This document shows positions 8,083 to 15,592 of a stretch of DNA of 27,048 nucleotides, in pieces. Position 1 is the stretch's first letter; each line of letters begins with the position of its first letter. The DNA is from a virus. The stretch lies in the IMG/VR virus record IMGVR_UViG_3300010399_000073, positions 1 to 27,048 of that record, one strand, 5' to 3'. Both the position numbers and the translations under genes were made by a program. A model generated the notes under the pieces. That model saw only the letters and a program-made list of their open reading frames with translations, had not been told where the DNA came from and did no database searches.

Positions 8083-8772
8083 TTGATCGGTCACACCGTG
8101 TCGAGTCTGCAGGAGCGCGTGCGGTTTCGCTGCGCGCTTCCTGCTTTCACGGCCAACACGAACGTGACCACGGCTGACGCGCTCTCTCTCGTGCAGGAGA
8201 GCGTGCGAAAGCTGTGCGGTCTCATGGCCGAGTTCAATCCTGAGGCGTACTTCGCAACAGGCACGACGCTTACGACTACCTCGGGCGTGTCCACGTGCTC
8301 GCTGCCGCTCAACTTCACCAAGCTGCTCACGCTGCACTGGGACCGTGGCAACGGCTGGCAGATTCCGATCCGCCTGGCCACCGTCGAGGACCAGTGGCCG
8401 AGCGATTCGGTCTACAGCTGGGAGAACTTGCGACCGATGTATCGGTTTCTCGGTAACCAGCTCGAGTTCTATCCAACACCGCGCGCGGTGCACGACGTGG
8501 CGCTGCGTTATTCGACGGGCCTGTTCCCGACGGCCGCGGCCGACACGGTGTTTTTGGAGCTCGGCTGGGACGAGTGGGTAGTGCTCGACTGCTGCTGCAA
8601 GGTGCGCCAGCGCCAAGAGAAAGGCTACGCCGAGTTTGCGGGCGAGCGTTCCACGATCGAGCAGCAGATCCGCGATCAGGCGCGCCGCGATCGCGTTGGC
8701 GTGGCTCAGACGCGCGACGTTCAGGCCGACAATCGCGAGGCGCGTGCGCTCGAGTGGTGGAGGCTGCCGTGA
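8083..8772 (+). CDS. Head-tail adaptor protein
   Basis: A 229-residue protein starting at TTG 8083, with GAGGAG at 8071-8076 as ribosome binding site. The pattern matches podovirus adaptors that bind under the portal: an N-terminal helical stretch (SLQERVRFRC, then ADALSLVQESVRKLCGL). A beta section follows with TTTSGVSTCSLPLNFTKLLTLHW and GNQLEFYPTPRAVHDVALRY. Near the end is a conserved-type helix around ELGWDEWVVLDCCCKVRQRQ. It lies between capsid and nozzle-like genes, as expected. The stop overlaps the next GTG. Confidence 0.75.
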   Translation: MIGHTVSSLQERVRFRCALPAFTANTNVTTADALSLVQESVRKLCGLMAEFNPEAYFATGTTLTTTSGVSTCSLPLNFTKLLTLHWDRGNGWQIPIRLATVEDQWPSDSVYSWENLRPMYRFLGNQLEFYPTPRAVHDVALRYSTGLFPTAAADTVFLELGWDEWVVLDCCCKVRQRQEKGYAEFAGERSTIEQQIRDQARRDRVGVAQTRDVQADNREARALEWWRLP

Positions 8773-9059
8773 TCAAGCCTCCGAGCGACAAGACGACGCT
8801 ACCAGAGTACGACCGGCAGCTCACGCAGGCGCTTCCCGAGCTGTTCGGGAACGTGATCGAAATCCAAATGGCCGCTTCGCTGGCGCCGCAGAAGTTTCCG
8901 CATGGCCTCGGTCGTCCGTACCGCGGCGCGTACTTCTGGTTCACCGGTTTCGGCGAGCTGCGCGTGATGGACCCCGACCAGCAGACCGACGCGGAGACGA
9001 ACATCACCATCGAGGACAGCGTGGCAGCCGGTGGGCGTGCCGTGCTGCGGGTGTGGTGA
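8769..9059 (+). CDS. Small connector or tail-region protein
   Basis: A 96-residue protein starting at GTG 8769 in a GTGA overlap with the adaptor gene. It has aromatic and Gly-rich beta segments (RPYRGAYFWFTGFGELRVMD) and ends with an acid-rich beta strand. The adaptor-nozzle position suggests a structural role, but I do not recognise a family. The stop overlaps the ATG of the large tail protein (TGATG). Confidence 0.66.
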   Translation: MIKPPSDKTTLPEYDRQLTQALPELFGNVIEIQMAASLAPQKFPHGLGRPYRGAYFWFTGFGELRVMDPDQQTDAETNITIEDSVAAGGRAVLRVW

Positions 9060-12000
9060 TGCCAGACCCTAAGACGCAGCTCTTGAGCTTCCCACTCGAC
9101 CTCGGGATCGACCAAAACGGCGACCCCGAGACGGTGCAGCCGTTCGGAGACCGGCCGCGACTCGTTTCGAGCGTGAATACGCGCCTCACGGCGACGCGCG
9201 GACGCGTTTCGAAGGCTCCGGCGCGAACCACGCTCGCGGCGGGCGTGCGCCGATGCGGCGGCATCGTTCCGAGCCGCGCGTACGACTCGGCGCTGGCGTT
9301 CTTTCATCCAGCAGACGGCGGTAACCGCCGGATTGTGGACGGCGCGGTTGGCTCGCTGAGCGCGGTGCACGACAAGAACGAGCAGCAGAACAGCTACTAC
9401 CCGCTGCGTGTTTCGCGCGCCGGGGTGCTGCCGAGCGGCGCTGTTGCTGCGGTTGGACCCGCTGTCGCGCACGACCCGTCCACCGGCTACACCTACTTTG
9501 CGACGCTTGGCGACACGATCGTGTCGGCCGTGGAGGTCAGCTACATCGCGGTCACGGTGATCGGGGCGGACGGCGAGCTCGTCTGTCCGCCCACGCGGCT
9601 TGTGCTGTACAGCTCGTCGATCGGCAATCCGTTTCTGGCGCTCACCGCGTTCAGCGGACAGGTGACGCTCTGGTACAAGAGCACATCCACGAACGCGATC
9701 CTGGCAGCGCGCCTGACCGTCGCCAGCTTGGGCGTGACCTTGGGCGCGCCGAGCACGATCTTCACACCCACTGCCATCACGCTCGGCTCCGCGGCGATCG
9801 CTTACGACCAGGCGGACACCAGCAACGTCTACATCGTGTGCTTTCAGGCTGCGAGCAACAACGCGCGCTTGTTGCGAGTGAATCCGACCACACTCACGGT
9901 GAGCACCGGGCTCGATGTTGCGACGGGCGCGGATGCGTCTGCGAAACACGCGATCGCGTACGTGCACGACGGGACGAGCGGACAGCTTGCGTGGATGGTT
10001 AGCTGGCCAGCGGGAAACTGCAGCCTGTTTGCGGCGAACCCAACGACGCTGGCGACGTCGTGGTCGCAGACAAACAGGATGTGGTGGGCAGCCGACGGCG
10101 GCGTGAGCTGCGGCTTTTACAAGACGGCCGCGCCGTATTCGCTCAACTCGGCCGTGTTCGCCGTGACGCGCGCAGGCGTCGTGACCAGCACGGCCACGCC
10201 CGGCGGCACGCAGGTAGAGGCACGGGCGTACGCCGGCGGCGGGCTTACCTCAGCGTCGCAAATCCCCTGGTACCAGATGATCGCACCGATCTGCACGGTG
10301 AAGGTGGAGAGCTCGACGCAGTTCTATCCAGTGTTCTCAATGCTCCCCTACTACGCGCTCGCGGCCGATCCGACGGACGAGGCCTTCGTCACCGATCCGA
10401 GCATCGAGCTCATGCGCCCTCGGTACTCGGTGGGACCTGGGGCGGAGCTTCGGTTCGACATCCTCGGCAGAGTGGGGTCCGACATCGTCTATCGCTACTA
10501 CAATGGCAGCCCGCTCGGCTGCAACAGCAGCGTGTACGTTGCCGCCGATCGCAAAATGCGGCTCCTGTATGTCGCGGACGACCTCGACGGAATCTCGCGT
10601 GGCGGGCTCGTCGTGCGTTACGTGGAGTTTGATTGGAGCCCGGCGAATCCGAGGCTCGCCACGCTCGTCAGTGGACAGGCAATCATCGCAGCAGCTCAGC
10701 CTGCGGTGTGGGACGGCGCCGAACTAACCGAGTTCCAGCCCGCGCGCGCGCCCAAGATTACAGGCAGCGCCACCGGCGGCAGCGGGGATGCTCTCACCGG
10801 AACGTATTTGTTTGCGGCGGTTGTGTCGTGGCGCGACGGCGCCGGCCACGTGCACCGCAGCCCGCCAAGCAACATCATCACGCTGAGCCCCGCGGCCACT
10901 GCCGTGCGGCTGTGGGTCACGGTGCCGGTGACCTACAGCAATCGCGTTACGCAGGGTGCCTACTCGGTGACGATCTACGCGTCGCAGGCCAGCGGCACTA
11001 CGCTGTACGCTCAGACGACGGCTGAGACCGTGGCGTCGAGCTCAGCCTACTGGCTGGCGTTTTTGACGGTGTTCGATCCTATTCAGGACGCCAGCACGCC
11101 ACCGCTTTACAGCGCGGGTGGCGCGAGGGAGATGAAGCTTCCGTTCTCTCCGAACGCGATGCGCGACGCGAAGGTGATCGGTGATCGGTTGTGGGTGCTC
11201 GATGCGGAGTTCAATCGTGCCTACTACTCGCAGCCGCTCTCGACCGAGGCGCTCAAAGGCATCTTCCCCGCGATGAATCCCACGCAGTACGTGGACTTCA
11301 CCGCTGCGGCTGGCACTGTCGTCGCGCTAGAAAACTGGAACGAGGCGCCGCTCTTCTTTTCGTCCACGGGTGTGTGGACGGTGGACGGTGAAGGTCCTGA
11401 CGCGATCAACAACCCGCCGTTTTTTGCGCAGCCACGCCAACTGTCGGACATCCCATGCACGGACACTGACTCGGTGGTGCTCACTCCGGCTGGGATCTTG
11501 TTTCGGTCCGGCAACCGCTTCGCAGTGGCCGGCGAAGTGTTCGGTGTGCTCGATGATGTGAACGCAAACGTGGACATCGTGGGCGCAGTCGTGTTTCGCG
11601 ACCAGCACGAGATCGTGGTGTTTGCCTCGAACGGAACGGCGTTCGTCTATAACTTCCTCAAGAAGGGCTGGACGACGTGGGACGCGAACGTGTTCAGTTC
11701 GTCGGGCGCAGTCTCTGCAGTCGCCCAAGATCCGTGGAGCGGCAAGGCGCTGTACTTCAGTGACGCGGCTACGGCGCTGTTTGCGATTGATCCGACGTCG
11801 GTGTCGACGACTGCGCAGATGTCGATGCGCACCGGCCGTGTGCTCCCTGGAGGTCCGCAAGAGGACTGCGTGCTGCAGAGCGTGATGGTGCGTATTGCGA
11901 AGGCGGGCACGCACGGTGCCACGTTGCAGATGGGCACGGATTACGAGGCGCTCCAGACTGCGAAGGTCTACTCGTCTGCGGATGTGAACGACGCGGTTGT

Positions 12001-12178
12001 GAACGACCGATACGACCTGTGGCCAGAGCCGGAGAACATGGCCGCGCGCGCGGTCGAGCTGCTGCTCACGGAGACCGGTTCGACTGGGGCCGGAATGCAG
12101 CCTCTGAACTTGACGGTCGAGCTCTTGCGCAACTCTGGCAAGCGCGCGCAGTCGCTCCGTCAGACGGGGAGGAAGTAG
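9059..12178 (+). CDS. Large tail protein, nozzle/stabilisation-like
   Basis: A 1039-residue protein starting at ATG 9059 in an overlap with the preceding gene. Almost the whole length is beta-strand with repeating short blades, including SSVNTRLTATRGRVSKAPAR near the start, typical of phage proteins that plug the tail. A C-terminal part has a propeller-like series (GDRLWVLDAEFNRAYYSQPL, EAPLFFSSTGVWTVDGEG, HEIVVFASNGTAFVYNF, GKALYFSDAATALFAID). This layout recalls podovirus nozzle/stabilisation proteins (T7 gp12 or P22 gp10 type), which close the tail after packaging. Size is larger than those relatives. Structure inferred, not demonstrated. Confidence 0.7.
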   Translation: MPDPKTQLLSFPLDLGIDQNGDPETVQPFGDRPRLVSSVNTRLTATRGRVSKAPARTTLAAGVRRCGGIVPSRAYDSALAFFHPADGGNRRIVDGAVGSLSAVHDKNEQQNSYYPLRVSRAGVLPSGAVAAVGPAVAHDPSTGYTYFATLGDTIVSAVEVSYIAVTVIGADGELVCPPTRLVLYSSSIGNPFLALTAFSGQVTLWYKSTSTNAILAARLTVASLGVTLGAPSTIFTPTAITLGSAAIAYDQADTSNVYIVCFQAASNNARLLRVNPTTLTVSTGLDVATGADASAKHAIAYVHDGTSGQLAWMVSWPAGNCSLFAANPTTLATSWSQTNRMWWAADGGVSCGFYKTAAPYSLNSAVFAVTRAGVVTSTATPGGTQVEARAYAGGGLTSASQIPWYQMIAPICTVKVESSTQFYPVFSMLPYYALAADPTDEAFVTDPSIELMRPRYSVGPGAELRFDILGRVGSDIVYRYYNGSPLGCNSSVYVAADRKMRLLYVADDLDGISRGGLVVRYVEFDWSPANPRLATLVSGQAIIAAAQPAVWDGAELTEFQPARAPKITGSATGGSGDALTGTYLFAAVVSWRDGAGHVHRSPPSNIITLSPAATAVRLWVTVPVTYSNRVTQGAYSVTIYASQASGTTLYAQTTAETVASSSAYWLAFLTVFDPIQDASTPPLYSAGGAREMKLPFSPNAMRDAKVIGDRLWVLDAEFNRAYYSQPLSTEALKGIFPAMNPTQYVDFTAAAGTVVALENWNEAPLFFSSTGVWTVDGEGPDAINNPPFFAQPRQLSDIPCTDTDSVVLTPAGILFRSGNRFAVAGEVFGVLDDVNANVDIVGAVVFRDQHEIVVFASNGTAFVYNFLKKGWTTWDANVFSSSGAVSAVAQDPWSGKALYFSDAATALFAIDPTSVSTTAQMSMRTGRVLPGGPQEDCVLQSVMVRIAKAGTHGATLQMGTDYEALQTAKVYSSADVNDAVVNDRYDLWPEPENMAARAVELLLTETGSTGAGMQPLNLTVELLRNSGKRAQSLRQTGRK

Positions 12179-12180
12179 CC

Positions 12181-13668
12181 ATGGCGCTGCCGAGAAAGAA
12201 GATCAGGGAGCGTCGGCGCGAGCAGCGCCAGGAGAAGCGCAACGCGGCCAAGCCGCGCGAGCAGTATTACGGCGGTTCGCCGGAACAAGCCGACCTACTA
12301 CGTGGCCGCAACCAGGCCAACGTGAGCTCCGGCACAGCCCGTGAGGATGCCGGGCTCGCGGGCATGGAGAACGAGTGCGTAATGGCGGGCCGCAATCTCA
12401 CAGCGCTCGATCAGCGATTGCAGGGCGAGCGCTCTCAAGCAAACCAGGACTTCCGTGGCCTGTCCGACGTGGCTCTCGCCGAGCGCGGCTATGGCGAAGG
12501 CCGCATTCAGAACGTCGAGCAGCGCGTCGACAGTGAGCGCAATCGCGCCAACACGGCGTTCGGCAACGTGGATGCCGCGGCGCTGGGAGAGCGCGCATAC
12601 GGCGAAGGTCGTATTCAGAACGTCGAGCAGAACGTGGCGGCGGAGCGGGCCCGCGCAGCGCAGCAATACGGTGACGTGCTCGGCAACGTGCAGGCGCAGC
12701 GGCAGTTGAGCGCGAGGCAGGCCCTCACGTACGGTCGCGGCGCGGACCAGGCGCTCACGGACTACCGCGCGGGTCGTGGGGACATCCTGCGCGGAGCGAG
12801 TGAGCTCGAAGCGAGTGGCCGAGCTGCCGCTGGGCGCTACCAGAGCGCAGCGGATTTGGCCGAGAAGGCGAGCGCGGAGCGCGTGCAGCGCCAGGCTCTC
12901 AGCCTTGCGGCTGGCCGCGGCAACGATGCGATTCGCACCGCTCTCGCCACCTCGGCTGAGGCAAACCGAGATGCAGCGCTGACTGGCGCTGCAACGCGCG
13001 CGCAGGAGATGAACCAGCTCCTGGCGCTCGAGCAGGGCGCGATCGACCGCGCGGCAGCCATCCGGGCCGGCGTTGGCCAGCAAGATCAGGGCGCAGCCGG
13101 TATCCAGGCTGGTCGGCAACAGGTCCAGACGGGCACGGCGGCGAACCTGCTCGGCCTCGAAGGCGACGTCACGCAGGCGGACGTGGCTGCGGGCCAGGCC
13201 GCCTCCGGCATGCAGCGCGACCTCGCTGCGGCGAGCGCCGATCTTGGGCTGCGGACGGGCGCGCTGCGCGCGGGCGTGGCCGAGTCGAACGCGGCCGCGG
13301 GCTCGACGGCGAACGCACAGCGCGCGGGGCTGGCTGGGCAGAGCGCGCAGCTCGGACTTGCGACCAATGCGCAGCGCGCGGGACTTGCGGAAGCGAACGC
13401 TCAGACCGGGCTCCAGACAGGCGCGCAGCGTGCGGGACTTGCCGCCACCGATGCTCAAATCGGACTCGGCGTGCAAGACGCTGCTGCCGCGGCGGGCGCT
13501 GGGAAGCGCGGGCAGTTCCTGGCGGCCGAGGCCGGCCAGGAAGGTTCGCAGCTCGCAGCGAGTGGGGCTTATGAGCAGGCGCGGCAGCAGCAAGCAGCGG
13601 GGCAGCGCCAGCGCATGTTCAAGAAGATCTTCCTCGATCCCGCTGGGATGTTTGGAGGTGCAGCGTGA
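12181..13668 (+). CDS. Repeat-rich internal/ejection protein
   Basis: A 495-residue, Ala/Gln/Arg-rich helical protein. Its N-terminus is very basic (RKKIRERRREQRQEKR). A 36-residue repeat appears about three times between residues ~75 and 180, with YGEGRIQNVEQ at residues 104 and 140. An 18-residue repeat (AQRAGLA...) occurs four times at residues 361-432, encoded by 54-bp units from 13261 to 13476. The composition is coiled-coil-like. First of four genes between the nozzle-like protein and tailspike, where podoviruses place the internal virion proteins delivered into the cell at infection. ATG 12181 follows GAGGAAG. Confidence 0.68.
   Translation: MALPRKKIRERRREQRQEKRNAAKPREQYYGGSPEQADLLRGRNQANVSSGTAREDAGLAGMENECVMAGRNLTALDQRLQGERSQANQDFRGLSDVALAERGYGEGRIQNVEQRVDSERNRANTAFGNVDAAALGERAYGEGRIQNVEQNVAAERARAAQQYGDVLGNVQAQRQLSARQALTYGRGADQALTDYRAGRGDILRGASELEASGRAAAGRYQSAADLAEKASAERVQRQALSLAAGRGNDAIRTALATSAEANRDAALTGAATRAQEMNQLLALEQGAIDRAAAIRAGVGQQDQGAAGIQAGRQQVQTGTAANLLGLEGDVTQADVAAGQAASGMQRDLAAASADLGLRTGALRAGVAESNAAAGSTANAQRAGLAGQSAQLGLATNAQRAGLAEANAQTGLQTGAQRAGLAATDAQIGLGVQDAAAAAGAGKRGQFLAAEAGQEGSQLAASGAYEQARQQQAAGQRQRMFKKIFLDPAGMFGGAA
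13261..13476 (+). repeat. 54-bp (18-residue) tandem repeats in ejection protein
   Basis: Four consecutive 54-bp units encode the 18-residue pattern (A-Q/L-R-A-G-L/V-A, then a variable part with A-Q/A-x-G). The units are diverged at DNA level but clearly homologous. An 18-residue helical period (11+7) suggests a coiled-coil rod. A separate 108-bp (36-residue) repeat lies about 12410-12690 in the same gene. Confidence 0.75.
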
Positions 13669-13961
13669 ACAAGTTCGGGCTCGGCGACTTCGCAGATCAG
13701 CTGTCGATCGACCAAGTCAACGGCGCGCTTGGCAACGTCGGCGCCGACTACCGCGTCGAGCAGCCGGCGCAGGGCATCCAAGCGCCCGCGGCGCCCACGG
13801 CGCCCACGGGCGCGCCACCTCCGCCGGCCTGGGAGCAGGAGGAGAAGAAGAAAGAGGGAGGCGGGCTCGGAGGGATTCTCGGGCTCGTCGGCGGGTTCAT
13901 GGGCGGCGCGTACGGCGCGGCGCTTCAGGGCGTGGGCGGAATGATGGGGGGCAAGAAGTAA
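13665..13961 (+). CDS. Small Gly-rich hydrophobic virion protein
   Basis: A 98-residue protein at GTG 13665 in a GTGA overlap with the upstream gene, with GGAGGTG as ribosome binding site. The N-terminus FGLGDFADQLSIDQV matches the next protein's N-terminus (LGFGNFAGQLSADEL). A Pro/Ala linker (about residues 40-58) and a charged EQEEKKKEGGG patch lead to a hydrophobic, Gly-zipper-like C-terminus (GGILGLVGGFMGGAYGAALQ...), ending KK. It could insert into membranes during DNA ejection or act as an assembly factor. No named family recognised. Confidence 0.66.
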   Translation: MNKFGLGDFADQLSIDQVNGALGNVGADYRVEQPAQGIQAPAAPTAPTGAPPPPAWEQEEKKKEGGGLGGILGLVGGFMGGAYGAALQGVGGMMGGKK

Positions 13962-15592
13962 TGGGCCTGGGGTTCGGCAACTTCGCGGGGCAGCTGAGCG
14001 CAGATGAGCTTGCGCGCGCCTACGCCATGGCAGGCGGCCGGCCCGACGAGCTGAACATGGGTCAGGAAGCGCTGCAGCGCTCCCAGATGGCCGCGCCTCC
14101 GCCCGCCCCTGCGCCACCCCCGAGTGCCTCGCCGGACATGAGCCTGCGCGCGCCGAAGGGCGCGCCCGCGCGCACGCTTCGGGAGCTCGATCGAGCGCAG
14201 CTCGAGGACGCGAACGCCCGGATCTCGCTCGCGGGCGAGATGGGCGAGACGCAGGCTCGCGGCCACGAGCAGGCGGCTGGGCTGCGCGGCGAGCAAGCAA
14301 CACGCGCGCGCGCTGGCACGGAGGCCGCGCGCGCGGACGTAGCGCGCCGGCGCGAGCATGAGGACCAGTATCAGGCCGAGGCGGATCGCATCTACGAGGA
14401 CATGAAGGCGCACACCAAGCCGCCGCCGCAGAGCACGCTCAGCAAGGTAATGGGCATCGTGGCCATGGTCGCACAGACGCAGGGAGGCGGCGGCGCGGCG
14501 CAGGGCGCGCAGATGCTCGCCGGCATGTTCGGCCAGGATCCGGGACGCTGGGAGGCCGAACGGCGCGCCAACAGCGACCTGTACCAGAACGCGCTGAGCA
14601 TGATCGATCGCGACCGGTCGGGCGCCACGCATGACCTGGACGTGGCGAGCCGCATAGCGGCTCTCGAAGGGAACGAGACCGAGATTGCGCTCGGCCAGAT
14701 TGCCGAGACAAGCAAGAGCGCCGAGATGCGCCAGGCCGCGCGCGACACGCAGCTTCAGCTGCGCATGCAGACGCGCGCGGGCTTGCGCGCGATGCAGGAG
14801 GCGAAGGCGAAGGCCGCGGGCGCGCAGCAGCGCAGCGCAGCGGAAGACTACTTCTGGAAGGTGCCTTTCGAGCAGCTCGAGCAGATGCCTTCGCAGATCT
14901 TGGGCGAGGCTGGGCAAAAGGTGCTTGGCGAGCGCACCAGGATGGAGAAGGGTCGCAAGGATCTGCACGAGGACCCAGCGGCGAAGGGCGGCGCGCAGAG
15001 TGCCGACGAGCGCAAGATGCAGCGCTTGCTCACGGGCGTCACGCCTGCAGTCACAAATCTTCGATCGAAGCTCGAGTCTGGCGCCGCAGTTCCGCATCCT
15101 TGGGCAGAACACGTGCCGGAGGCATTTCGCGGCACGAGCGCGCTCAACATGGAAGCCGACATTCAAGCTGTGGCGGACATTCTGCTCCGTGATGAGTCGG
15201 GCGCCGCGATCGGCAAGGACGAGCAGGACAAGAAAAAGAAGGGCTGGGGCATCACGTCGGGGGATCCGGCGGTGCGTCGCCGCGGCCTGCAGAAGATGCT
15301 CGCCGAGTACGACACGCGCTTGGGCAGCGCTGGTGGCGCAGCGGGCGGGCCGCCCGCGGGAGGGGGGTCGCAGACGTTCCAATCCGGCGTGGGCGGTGGC
15401 CTGGCCAAGCCGGCCGCGCCGGCGGGCACCGCGCAGCCCGTGAAGATGACGCGGCCGGACGGCAAGACGTTCGACGTGCACCCCACGCAGGTCGCGCGGC
15501 TGCGTGCGGCTGGTTGGATGGAGCCGACCGTGGCCGGCGGCTCGTTCATCGCCCAGCCGGCGGATCTCCTCGCGCAAGGCGGTGGACAGTGA
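13961..15592 (+). CDS. Internal/ejection protein
   Basis: A 543-residue protein starting at ATG 13961 in a TAATG overlap with the previous gene. It shares the N-terminal motif LGFGNFAGQLSADEL with that neighbour. After a Pro-rich segment, a long charged Ala/Arg/Glu/Gln-rich helical region spans about residues 60-340. A short hydrophobic segment (SKVMGIVAMVAQTQGGGGAA) lies near residue 165. The C-terminal ~75 residues are Gly/Ala/Pro-rich with a small folded end (MTRPDGKTFDVHPTQVARL). It is the second large member of the internal protein block; the function is inferred from position and composition. Confidence 0.68.
   Translation: MGLGFGNFAGQLSADELARAYAMAGGRPDELNMGQEALQRSQMAAPPPAPAPPPSASPDMSLRAPKGAPARTLRELDRAQLEDANARISLAGEMGETQARGHEQAAGLRGEQATRARAGTEAARADVARRREHEDQYQAEADRIYEDMKAHTKPPPQSTLSKVMGIVAMVAQTQGGGGAAQGAQMLAGMFGQDPGRWEAERRANSDLYQNALSMIDRDRSGATHDLDVASRIAALEGNETEIALGQIAETSKSAEMRQAARDTQLQLRMQTRAGLRAMQEAKAKAAGAQQRSAAEDYFWKVPFEQLEQMPSQILGEAGQKVLGERTRMEKGRKDLHEDPAAKGGAQSADERKMQRLLTGVTPAVTNLRSKLESGAAVPHPWAEHVPEAFRGTSALNMEADIQAVADILLRDESGAAIGKDEQDKKKKGWGITSGDPAVRRRGLQKMLAEYDTRLGSAGGAAGGPPAGGGSQTFQSGVGGGLAKPAAPAGTAQPVKMTRPDGKTFDVHPTQVARLRAAGWMEPTVAGGSFIAQPADLLAQGGGQ

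Noticed and set aside
8327-9967. 546-codon minus-strand open frame
   Set aside because: Arg-rich shadow across three plus-strand genes with proper overlaps.
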